From Salmonella enterica subsp. houtenae serovar Houten (GTDB taxonomy: Bacteria > Pseudomonadota > Gammaproteobacteria > Enterobacterales > Enterobacteriaceae), in the NCBI GenBank assembly GCA_900478215.1, contig LS483478.1, positions 744,001 to 808,000 of the forward strand: a stretch of 64,000 nucleotides of DNA. The letters are read 5' to 3'. Shown piece by piece: positions 44,817-52,874 of this stretch. The notes under the pieces were generated by a model. It had not been told where the DNA came from and ran no database searches. It was given only the letters and a program-made list of their open reading frames with translations. The first letter of the stretch is position 1. Every line of letters begins with the position of its first letter. The position numbers and the translations under genes were made by a program.

Positions 44817-45569
44817 TTGAGCGCAGGACGCCTGAACAAAAATAGCCTGGGTATTGCGGTGCTGTTATGCGCAGGACTGCTGCTGGCGGGGTGTTCCAGT
44901 AATTCCGGCTCAGGAACGTATTCCGGCTCCGTCTATACCGTTAAGCGCGGCGATACGTTGTATCGTATATCGCGCGCCACGGGAACCAGCGTGAAAGAAC
45001 TTGCCCGGCTGAATGGCATTTCTCCGCCTTATACTATTGAGGTGGGGCAACGAATTAAAGTACGCGGCAGCGCAAAGAGTAGCGCTTCAACACGCAAAAC
45101 CAGCAATAAAACAGTAACAAAAACTGCCGCGGTCAGACCGTCATCTTCGGTACCAAAATCCTCCTGGCCGCCGGTGGGACAGCGTTGTTGGGTATGGCCT
45201 GCTAACGGTAAAGTGATTTTACCTTATTCCACCGCGGAAGGCGGAAATAAGGGAATTGATATTGCGGGCGCGCGCGGAACGCCTGTTTATGCGGCGGGAG
45301 CGGGTAAAGTTGTCTATGTCGGGAACCAGCTGCGCGGTTACGGCAATCTCATTATGATTAAGCACAATGAAGATTACATTACGGCTTACGCTCATAATGA
45401 CACCATGCTGGTTAATAATGGACAAAGCGTTAAAGCGGGGCAAAAAATCGCTACGATGGGCAGCACGGATGCCGCATCCGTAAGGCTGCACTTCCAGATT
45501 CGCTACCGGGCGACGGCTATCGATCCGCTGCGTTATCTGCCGCCGCAGGGGAGTAAACCGAAGTGCTGA
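44817..45569 (+). CDS. ygeR: LysM/LytM lipoprotein YgeR (amidase activator ActS)
   Basis: A lipoprotein of 250 residues if started at TTG 44817. GAGGA lies directly against an in-frame ATG at 44811, but is 7 bases before the TTG, so TTG is preferred. The lipobox LLAGC gives Cys26; a LysM domain (VYTVKRGDTLYRIS, about 40-83) binds peptidoglycan; the C-terminal LytM domain is degenerate, with NKGID where active enzymes have a zinc-binding His and RLHF instead of HxH. It should therefore activate amidases rather than cut, as E. coli ActS does. Confidence 0.9.
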   Translation: MSAGRLNKNSLGIAVLLCAGLLLAGCSSNSGSGTYSGSVYTVKRGDTLYRISRATGTSVKELARLNGISPPYTIEVGQRIKVRGSAKSSASTRKTSNKTVTKTAAVRPSSSVPKSSWPPVGQRCWVWPANGKVILPYSTAEGGNKGIDIAGARGTPVYAAGAGKVVYVGNQLRGYGNLIMIKHNEDYITAYAHNDTMLVNNGQSVKAGQKIATMGSTDAASVRLHFQIRYRATAIDPLRYLPPQGSKPKC

Positions 45570-45648
45570 CGGCGAATTAATCGCCAGTCAGCCAGTCAGT
45601 ATCTTGCCAACCAGAGCGTAAGGTTTATAATGCTTTACGCATCTCAAA

Positions 45649-45722
45649 GCGGGCGTAGTTCAATGGTAGAACGAGAGCTTCCCAAGCTCTATACGAGGGT
45701 TCGATTCCCTTCGCCCGCTCCA
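45649..45722 (+). tRNA. glyU: tRNA-Gly(CCC)
   Basis: A 74-base tRNA with encoded CCA. Acceptor arms GCGGGCG/CGCCCGC pair perfectly, the anticodon loop TTCCCAA gives CCC (45681-45683), and GGTTCGATTCC forms the T arm. It is at the E. coli glyU place after ygeR. Its 3' side is the left edge of the accessory islet. Confidence 0.97.
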
Positions 45723-45886
45723 GACAACCCTTTCTCAAGCTCTCTTAACCTCTATAAAACCCAGCAAACACAAGCATCTCAGGCCGATTTGATATTTTCA
45801 AGCTCTACATGGTTCTAGTGAAATCTACACATACAGTTGTATCGTAATGCGTATAGGTTGCTCGCCATTCTTTAGAACTATACACA

Positions 45887-46128
45887 ATGCCACTTATTAC
45901 AGACCTTGAAATCAGGCGCTCAAAGCCCCGTGACAAGCCCTATACACTCAGCGACGGTAAAGCCTGTCATTGCTCATAGAGCCGAGCGGCTCGAAAGGGT
46001 GGCGATTCCGGTACCGCTATGACGGGAGGCCCAAAATGCTATCGCTGGGTACTTACCTAACTATCTCCCTGACTGATGCCAGGCAAAAACGCGATGAGGC
46101 CAAAAAGCTAAATAGCTGCGCGGAATAG
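45887..46128 (+). pseudogene. P4-type integrase, N-terminal relic
   Basis: From ATG 45887 the frame reads MPLITDLEIRRSKPRDKPYTLSDG, the start of P4-like tyrosine integrases (arm-binding DUF4102 domain), then hits TAG. After a frame change near 45980 it resumes SGSKGWRFRYRYDGRPKMLS and LGTYLTISLTDARQKRDEAK, typical of the same domain, and stops at TAG 46126-46128. The catalytic domain is missing. The place, 165 bases after tRNA-Gly, is where such an integrase gene normally sits, so it marks a former island insertion. Confidence 0.8.
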
Positions 46129-46139
46129 TAGATCACGTT

Positions 46140-46713
46140 GAGGGAACTCAGTGTGCCACTACAAGACGCCATACCCGTAAAGGAGAAAGAGGAACGATCA
46201 ACATCGTAAATGGAACGCCCATTCATGCCCGTTCCCGACATATAGATAACAGACGTTCTCTGGGACACTGGGAGGAGGATTTAGTCTCGGGAACAAAGAA
46301 CCCTCATATTGCCACATTTGTAGATCGAAAATCCCGCTACACACTTATCCTCAAACTGAAGGGAAAAGATGCTTTATCCGTGAGTCAGGCGCGTACTGAA
46401 AAATTTATGAGTTTGCCCCCTGAGCTTCGGTAGTCACTGACTTGAGACAGAGGGATGGAGCTGGCCAGGCACCAGGAATTTACCAGCAGCTCCGGAGTAA
46501 AAGTTTATTTCTGTGATCCTCAGAACTCCTGGCAACGCGGTACAAACGAGAATACGAATGGACTGATTCGACAATTTTTTCCCAAAAAAAACATGTATTA
46601 TTCAGTATACGCAGCAGGAGTTGGATCAGGTTGTGGCACAGTTGAACAACGGGCCGAGAAAAACACTGAAGTTTAAAACACCGAAAGAGATAATTGAAAA
46701 GGTGTTGCGTTGA
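46140..46713 (+). pseudogene. IS30-family transposase relic
   Basis: Frame starting about 46152 reads through RKGERGTINIVNGTPIHA, HWEEDLVSGTKNPHIATFV and [12 protein letters not shown], then [20 protein letters not shown], which are IS30-family DDE transposase segments. It has TAG at 46431, TGA at 46443 (where relatives have Trp) and one extra base in an eight-A run near 46584-46591, after which the C-terminus continues one frame over to TGA 46711. The N-terminal DNA-binding part is missing and no terminal inverted repeats were found. Confidence 0.85.
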
Positions 46714-47219
46714 CAGATTGAATCTACAGCGTCGGAAACCGGAGGCCATACTGATACTGTGTCTGCGTCCCCGTGAACATCTCTTTTTGTTCTATGCCCT
46801 GAGGCAGGCGCTGCCGGATTACCTGGTCATGATCATCAGCGATGAGCTTTTTTTCAGTGACTGGCTGGTGCTGAAGGTGTACGGAGGTATCCCGGCATTG
46901 CCTGAGCAGGATCTGGCGGAGATACTTATTCGGGCCCGGCGGGGCACACCTGTGGGTGAGGGGAGAACTGGAGGGTTTTCTGTTATCTCCGGTTCCGGTG
47001 ACGGGCTTTCTGGAAGTGCCACCGATATTTAACAATCCGAAGCGGCTGATGAACTATATGGACCAGTTGATGCACCGGGAGATACTGGCATGTGGAGTGA
47101 GCGTGGCTCAGTTACGTTTGTTTCAGGAAGTTTACCGTGGATGGGGAAGGTTGTCAGCGCTGTGTAGTACCCGGTTTTATAAATCACTGCAGCGAACTCC
47201 ATTTATTGCTCCGCAGTAA
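46714..47219 (+). pseudogene. Frameshifted unrecognised gene (possible regulator)
   Basis: Two overlapping frames join into one protein: the first gives PEAILILCLRPREHLFLFYAL and continues to RARRGTPVGEG near 46960, and the second continues ELEGFLLSPVPVTGFLEVPP to the stop at 47217-47219. One indel at about 46950-46970 separates them. The 5' end is lost against the IS30 relic. Alternating strands and helices at the start and a helical tail (VSVAQLRLFQEVYRG) are compatible with a LuxR-like regulator with a receiver-like domain, but I do not recognise the family. Confidence 0.5.
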
Positions 47220-47304
47220 CCCAGGCACAAAGTTAACAAAAATGTAATGGAATTTTTAGGCTGAAAATATTAATTACAGGGTCTATATAACAGGAGGGGA
47301 TAAG

Positions 47305-47835
47305 ATGAAAAAAAAGGTCAGCATATTGATATTATCTGGTTTTTTTGTGGCTGGAGTCGCGTCCGCTGCCACAATGAGTATTCCGATGAATGAAGCCCTA
47401 CCTTCAGGAAGCGGAAAGGCGCTCGGGGAGATTACCGTAACAGAAACACCTTATGGTTTACTGTTTCAGCCACATCTGTCTGGTCTTGTTCCCGGGATAC
47501 ATGGTTTCCATGTGCATACGAACCCAAGCTGTTTGCCGGGGGTTGAAAATGGTAAAGAAGTCCCTGCGTTGCAGGCGGGCGGGCATCTCGATCCGGGAAA
47601 AACAGGCAAGCACATGGGGCCTTACAATGATAAAGGACACCTGGGAGATTTACCTGGTCTCGTGGTAAATGCAGATGGAACTGCAACTTATGAACTGCTA
47701 GCTCCCCGCTTGAAATCTCTGTCAGAACTGAAGGGGCATTCTCTGATGATCCATGCTGGTGGGGATAATTACTCTGATAATCCGGCTAAACTTGGTGGGG
47801 GAGGGGCGCGTTTTGCCTGTGGTGTAGTGAAATAA
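47305..47835 (+). CDS. sodC: Periplasmic Cu,Zn superoxide dismutase (SodCI-like)
   Basis: A 176-residue exported enzyme that converts superoxide to peroxide and oxygen. The signal peptide is residues 1-21 (VASA before ATMS). Metal ligands are H69, H71, H94, H103, H112, D115 and H150, and Cys76/Cys172 form the disulfide; all are intact. The body closely resembles phage-borne Salmonella SodCI (for example GHLDPGKTGKHMGPYNDKGH), while the signal peptide differs. AGGAGGGG precedes the ATG. Every other protein gene recognised in the islet is broken. Periplasmic SodC protects against phagocyte superoxide, so it may add to virulence. Confidence 0.92.
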   Translation: MKKKVSILILSGFFVAGVASAATMSIPMNEALPSGSGKALGEITVTETPYGLLFQPHLSGLVPGIHGFHVHTNPSCLPGVENGKEVPALQAGGHLDPGKTGKHMGPYNDKGHLGDLPGLVVNADGTATYELLAPRLKSLSELKGHSLMIHAGGDNYSDNPAKLGGGGARFACGVVK

Positions 47836-47934
47836 ACTACAGATCACCATTCAGGCGGAGCACTGAATGTATGGCCTTTCATAACAGTATGATGGGTATA
47901 AACGCTTCTGGAATGAAACTTGAAGCGATAGCTT

Positions 47935-47965
47935 CCCGGTACAGTAGACGCCCACTGTACCGGGT
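47935..47965. repeat. Perfect hairpin after sodC
   Basis: Arms CCCGGTACAGT and ACTGTACCGGG (11 bp) with a 9-base loop, about 100 bases after the sodC stop. No T-run follows on either strand, so its role is open. Confidence 0.5.
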
Positions 47966-48051
47966 TAGCCAGATATTTATCCGAGGTAACGTGTCTGGTG
48001 GGGGCCCATATTATGCGGCGGGGCGGGCAGCATGCCGCCCCGTGCAGCATC

Positions 48052-49515
48052 TCAGAACGACCATGACATGCCTGCCGTCGCCCGCCAGGGGGACTGTACT
48101 CCGGCCCCATCCCCGTAACCGGCGCTTAGATGCCCTGTCAGATTATCCGTAATTTTTGCGTGTACCCCAGTCTGAAATACACCTCCCATGCCGGAAAGAT
48201 CATTATTAAAACGGTCCCTGTTATTGATAGTTACCTGATTATTATCAGCCAACTCCTGTCGTGCAGAAATTTTCAGCCATGGCTGTAGTTCACCCCCTTT
48301 GCTCAGTATCAGGCGATAATCCATACCCAGGCCAGCCTCTGCTCTTAGCATACGCGTAGTATCCACGTCAGCCTGCATACCATTAGAAAGGACATATTTC
48401 CGGGCGCTGCCCGTAAAACCGGTAAATGCCATATATGGTGTCGCACTCCAGTTATTGTTGCTTAATCGTATTCCGTTTTCCAGGTGTGCCCCAATGCCCC
48501 AGGTACGATAATCGCCATCCACAGCGCCTCCGTTGTTCATTCGCCCCTTAACGTTATTGTCGAAAAGATTAGCCTTCGCAATGCTATCCAGATAAAAACC
48601 GCTTTCGTGCTGTAACCCAGCGTAAGCGCCGAAGGAATAGCTGTCCACGTGACCTTCGCCACCACGCGAAAAGTCGATATTCGAGTGTGAATAGCTGAAA
48701 AATGCCCCCAGAGTACCCGAACTCTTTTCATACTGTGAAAGGCGATCAATGCCCATGATCAGACCGCCAAGCGACTGCTTAAATTCAGCCCCCGCAGAGG
48801 TGGAGACGTTATTTCATGTATTGTACTGCGTCATCCATAACGAGTCTTCACGCTCGGCCATTTTTCTGGCTTGCAGACGCTCCTGTACACTTTCCAGTTC
48901 AGCATCAAATACCAGCGGCTGTACTGCTGCCATATTTAAAACCGCTGCAGTTGATGCCGAAATACGCCGTTTTATATTCTCAGCCGGTAGCGCCGGGTCG
49001 AGCTGTGGCGTCGGGTCTGGCTGTGGTGCTGGTCTCAGATCCGGACTGAGTAACCAACTTCCGCTATTATTTTCTTTCAGTCTGTATTCCCATGTGCCCA
49101 GCTCAACGAGCCCTCCTTTATTTCCGAGGGTGAAAACAGCATCACCTCCCCCTGTTTTGACCAGCAACAGGCTGTCATCTGAAGTCGGACTGACTCCGGA
49201 GTCCTGAACAAACAACCGAAACGAACCTGTCGCATTTCCGGTTATGTTCAAAAGATCTCCTTTACCACTGGCCACCTCCGTATGCATATAAAAATCGCCA
49301 TTACCGGCCAGACTGGATAAGTTCAGTGTATTCCAGCCTGTGGAGGTACCCAGAGGGGAGTTATAACGCGCGACACTGCCTCCTGACAAGACCAGGCTGT
49401 TCAGAGTGTACAGACAGTTTGTGGTACACGCGCCAGCATTGTTTAACTGCAGGCTGGCGCCATTGTTCACCGTCATATCTGCGCCGGATGAGTCCGCGCC
49501 GTAACTTAAAACAAT
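48052..49515 (-). pseudogene. Autotransporter 3' part with internal stop
   Basis: The C-terminal end of a type V autotransporter: the last part of a beta-helix passenger (YGADSSGADMTVNNGASLQL onwards), a proline-rich linker (PAPQPDPTPQLDP) and a full beta-barrel ending in the outer-membrane signature WSF. One TGA at 48814-48816 splits the frame just inside the barrel; the frame on both sides is the same. The 5' side ends at an in-frame TAA near 49516, so signal peptide and most of the passenger are lost. It cannot make a functional protein as it stands. Confidence 0.85.
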
Positions 49516-50198
49516 CCATTAAATATAAATTTAATATAACGTCCGCCTTCTACGTAAAAAGTATCATTTTCTGCAGTGTTTTTCTCTACTTCCACACCCG
49601 ATAACATAGTAATATCAATAATATCACGAATAGCAGAATATCGACTTCTCGGTGGCAAAAAATTTGACGCAATAACAATGTCAGTTTTATATAATTCAGA
49701 ATAATGCCGTATTTTTTTAATATAATTCTTTTTGATTCTAATGTTGGAGTACGCAAAATCTTTTGCTGATAGAAAGTTTCACCACCACTAACATATGTTC
49801 CGGAACGCTCGATTATGCAGCTATCAATGTGCCAGCAGTTATCAAAATTAATAGCTGATACGAGTAAAGATAAATCCCATGAGGGTAACTTTCTGTACTC
49901 TGTTGGGGTCATATTAAATGTACACTTAAATGCCCTGCCAAAATTTTGAGCGCCACCAAAATGGACTCGGTGAGCAATTTCAATAACGTTGAGTTTTGTC
50001 AAGCGCAGAAGTGTTGCCGCCCGGCACATTTTTCTCTGCCGCATATAGGTCCCGACCGGTAAACCAAATTCCTTTTTAAACATTAGCTGAACCGCTCTGC
50101 GACTGTATCCGGTATAATTAACTAAATCATCAATTGTTTTATCCTCTTCAATGTGATCCTCAATCCATCTTACAAAATGCTGCACTATTTTTTTTCAT
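49506..50198 (-). pseudogene. Rob-like AraC-family regulator with two frame disruptions
   Basis: An AraC/XylS-type regulator with an N-terminal two-helix-turn-helix domain (WIEDHIEEDKTIDDLVNYTG onwards, FNMTPTEYRKL at its end) and a Rob/GyrI-like effector domain. GGGAG is 7 bases before ATG 50198, but eight A follow; seven would give MKKIVQHFVRW in frame. The frame opens again at GTG 50185. A second shift near 49771-49781 moves the effector domain to another frame, where KDFAYSNIRIKKNYIKK through GGRYIKFIFNGLF ends at TAA 49506. The published-style open frame therefore has a false C-terminus. Confidence 0.75.
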
Positions 50199-50790
50199 AG
50201 CTCATCTCCCGTTGACGCCTGCCATATTAGCGGAAAAATCTTATATATTATGCTCATTTTGTGCAAAAGGCCGGAGACAGGTTGCCTTGACGGTAGAAAT
50301 ACACGCATTAACACGCAGATTCTTACCGATCGGATTATAGTGGCTGGGGTCATGATGAAGTTGAAAGGTCAAAAACGATACAGCACCTGCGACTGAAAAG
50401 CATCAGACGTTAGACCCTTTTCAGGTTGATAAAAATGGATATCGATCTTTCTTTCGCTTTTTCCGGCTTCCTGCTAACACCAGCGATGCAACATACGGGT
50501 TAATCTCAAATACGTAAACTTATACTGTCTGAATATCCGAAAAAATAGCTCAGCAGGGACCGTGGTAAACGGCAATCAACCAAATACGCCAGAAGAATGA
50601 TATGACCTGAGCTGGTGTGTTATGTATTTACTGCATAATCCAAGTGTAGCCATGAATCCTCATTTACAGGCCGACCAGGCCAATTAGAATGCTCGAAAAA
50701 TAGGGCGCCCGACGAGCAAGCGTCGTAAAACCATTCCATCGCTTTGCTGCCTGTTGAACACTTATCGCCGCGCCAATGCCTACCGCAACC
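50199..50790. other. Degenerate non-coding stretch of the islet
   Basis: About 590 bases with no convincing gene on either strand. Short frames here carry stops and no recognisable motif. It separates the Rob-like relic from the gene tail at about 50.8 kb and probably consists of decayed sequence. Confidence 0.5.
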
Positions 50791-50797
50791 AGCGTTA

Positions 50798-50914
50798 ATG
50801 CGCGAGGTGATTAAAGGGCATCTGACCGAGCATATCGTTCATCAGAGTGATGAAGCCAGACGTGAAGAAGATCTGGACGTAATATTAAAGGTGCTGGATT
50901 CTTATATTAAATAG
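50798..50914 (+). pseudogene. 3' tail of a lost gene (GntR-like?)
   Basis: An open stretch reading [19 protein letters not shown] and ending VLDSYIK just before a strong terminator. The amphipathic HLTEHI...[19 protein letters not shown] helices resemble the end of a GntR/FCD-type regulator, but this is a weak guess. No start, promoter or upstream domain remains in frame. Confidence 0.35.
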
Positions 50915-50940
50915 CCGGGAGTTATATCCCGGCTATCTTT
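50911..50940. terminator. Bidirectional terminator left of the yqeG-like gene
   Basis: A 10-bp stem (ATAGCCGGGA and complement) with a six-base loop, followed by CTTTT on the + strand and TTTAATA on the - strand. It serves the transporter gene from the right and the relic from the left. Confidence 0.8.
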
Positions 50941-50944
50941 TACT

Positions 50945-52174
50945 TTAGCCAAAAAACATCACCGATACACAAAGTATACCGACTACCAACGTAATGAAAT
51001 TACCTACTGATCGGTAGGGTTTCAATGCCGGTATCAGGTACGTTGACAACGTGGGCATAATAAACAGGATCATCGCAATGAGCGGACCGCTAATGGCATA
51101 AATCATAGAGATGGCATTCGGGTTAATACAGCAAATAATAAACGTAATCCCGGAAACCAGCATGATAGACAGCGCGCGATTGAACGCCCGGCTTTTTTTC
51201 ACGCCAACCTGCTGTAGGGTGGTTCTTACTATTTCGGTTGCACCCTCAATGACGCCGAAATAGGTGCCGAGGAAAGATTTCGACATGGCCACGACGGCAA
51301 CGATAATACCGGAAATAGAGAGCCAGGCCGGCGCATTGGGCATCATCGAGAGCGCGGAAAGGATGGTAACGCCCTCGTTGCGCGCGTCTTCAATGTATGA
51401 CGGCGGAATGGAGAGCAGGCAGCTAAAGACAAAGAACAGCACGCTCAGGCAGATAATCAGGTAGGCGACCTTCATGATCTTTTTGCATTTACCCATGGCC
51501 TGCTCGCCAAAATTTTCCCGTCTGTCGATGGCAAACGTCGAAATAATGGGCGTATGGCTAAAAGCAAAAACCATCACCGGAATAGAAATCCATACCTGGT
51601 GCAGCGTGTGACTATCAAAAGACATCTGCCCGGTCAGTAACGAGGGTTGCCAGCTTCCGGTTAAGTAGAGCGAAAGGAACAAGAAGTAAGCGATAAGCGG
51701 AAAGACTAAAAAGCCCATTACGCGAATAGTGGCATGTCTTCCCATTAAAAAAATCATATTCAGGATAAGTACTACGCCGAAGCTAACTACCATCCGGGTG
51801 CGAATATCTATCTGAATATGCTTCGCTAATTGCTCTGTCAGGGAATTGGTAATCGCCACCGCATAAATTAATACCACGACAAAAAACGCAATGAAATAAA
51901 GCGCCGTAATAATACTGCCGATTTTCTTGCCGTAATAATGAGTAACGGCGCCAGTAATTCCCTCACCTGCAGAGGTCTTTGAGGAAAGAATAAACTGACA
52001 CAGCGCCTTATGCGGCCAGTATGTTAGAGGCCAGGCGACCAGCGCGGTAATAAATAGCACGATTGCGCCTGCTGATCCCAACTGGATGGGAAGGAAGAGA
52101 GTGCCTGCGCCTACAGCCGTTCCGTATAATGCAAAACTCCAGAGAGTCTCATCTTTTGACCAAATTTTAGACAT
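50945..52174 (-). CDS. yqeG: HAAAP-family amino acid transporter (YqeG-like)
   Basis: A 409-residue inner-membrane protein of the hydroxy/aromatic amino acid permease family (SdaC/TdcC/YhaO group), with about 11 spans. The start DETLWSFALYGTAVGAGTLFLPIQ is the family signature, and FAFSHTPIIS lies mid-protein. Related proteins import serine or threonine with protons; the substrate here is not proven. It stands alone with its own terminator and marks the right border of the islet. Confidence 0.85.
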   Translation of the reverse strand: MSKIWSKDETLWSFALYGTAVGAGTLFLPIQLGSAGAIVLFITALVAWPLTYWPHKALCQFILSSKTSAGEGITGAVTHYYGKKIGSIITALYFIAFFVVVLIYAVAITNSLTEQLAKHIQIDIRTRMVVSFGVVLILNMIFLMGRHATIRVMGFLVFPLIAYFLFLSLYLTGSWQPSLLTGQMSFDSHTLHQVWISIPVMVFAFSHTPIISTFAIDRRENFGEQAMGKCKKIMKVAYLIICLSVLFFVFSCLLSIPPSYIEDARNEGVTILSALSMMPNAPAWLSISGIIVAVVAMSKSFLGTYFGVIEGATEIVRTTLQQVGVKKSRAFNRALSIMLVSGITFIICCINPNAISMIYAISGPLIAMILFIMPTLSTYLIPALKPYRSVGNFITLVVGILCVSVMFFG

Positions 52175-52315
52175 TATTTGAATTTATCAACTATAAAACA
52201 CACAAAAAGAAGCGCAATTTACCATAAATAGCGTCAGTTGGGGGCGTTTTAAGCAAATGGATGTCGTGGGGTAAGGGGGCCGGGACCGTTGCGATCCCGG
52301 CAAAAAAGAGCAATA

Positions 52316-52771
52316 TCATGCACTAACGCGCTGTTGGCGGCGGGTCACTATTCGCTGGCGTAAAACATCGTATGCCCAGTTGTACAGCATCGTGTACGGC
52401 AAAAAGAACAGGAAGAAACCAATTTCCAGGGTGAATGCCTGTAGTAGGCTGACATTCAGTACCCAGGCGACAATACTCACGCCAATGACAATAAACCCAC
52501 TTTCAAATCCTAACGCATGGAATGCGCGTACTTTGGCGGTTCGTCTCACCCGGTGCGCTGGCCACAGACGATCAAACAGAACGTTATAAATGATATTCCA
52601 GATCATGGCCGTCGTTGCCAGCAATATCGTCAGGCCGCCCATCTCCAGCACCGAGCGCTGCATTAACCAGGCGGTCGTGGGCGCCAGTATCGCAGTCGCG
52701 ATACCTTCAAAACAGACGGCATGGAAAATACGCTCCGGCAGCGAACGAGGTTGTATTGCGTCATGTTGCAT
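52316..52771 (-). CDS. PACE-family transmembrane pair protein
   Basis: A 151-residue membrane protein with four spans arranged as two BTP (bacterial transmembrane pair, PF05232) domains. Family landmarks are the Glu in VCFEGIATAIL and ALGFESG and Asn in IYNVLFDRLWP and YNWAYDVL, which repeat in both halves. The family includes AceI, a proton-coupled chlorhexidine and polyamine exporter. It diverges from a LysR gene across about 100 bases, the usual arrangement for regulated PACE genes. The natural substrate is unknown; short-chain diamines are likely. Confidence 0.85.
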   Translation of the reverse strand: MQHDAIQPRSLPERIFHAVCFEGIATAILAPTTAWLMQRSVLEMGGLTILLATTAMIWNIIYNVLFDRLWPAHRVRRTAKVRAFHALGFESGFIVIGVSIVAWVLNVSLLQAFTLEIGFFLFFLPYTMLYNWAYDVLRQRIVTRRQQRVSA

Positions 52772-52874
52772 AAACGAAAAAACCTTACTCTTAATCAGAC
52801 TAAAGAAATTTCCGCTATTTTATCGTTTAATGTGATACCTAAAAGATAACATCCATCGATAAAGTAGATAGATT

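Noticed and set aside
46561..46600. Programmed frameshift in the IS30 relic at the A8 run
   Set aside because: Two upstream stops in the same gene make decay the simpler explanation, and IS30-type elements do not normally need a frameshift.
45723..50944. Direct repeat of the tRNA-Gly 3' end (attR) at the far side of the islet
   Set aside because: I looked for a second copy of TTCGATTCCCTTCGCCCGCT and saw none; the right attachment site may be lost.
52280..52302. Hairpin left of the PACE gene as its terminator
   Set aside because: Arms GCCGGGA/TCCCGGC pair well, but on the - strand the T-run comes before, not after, the stem.
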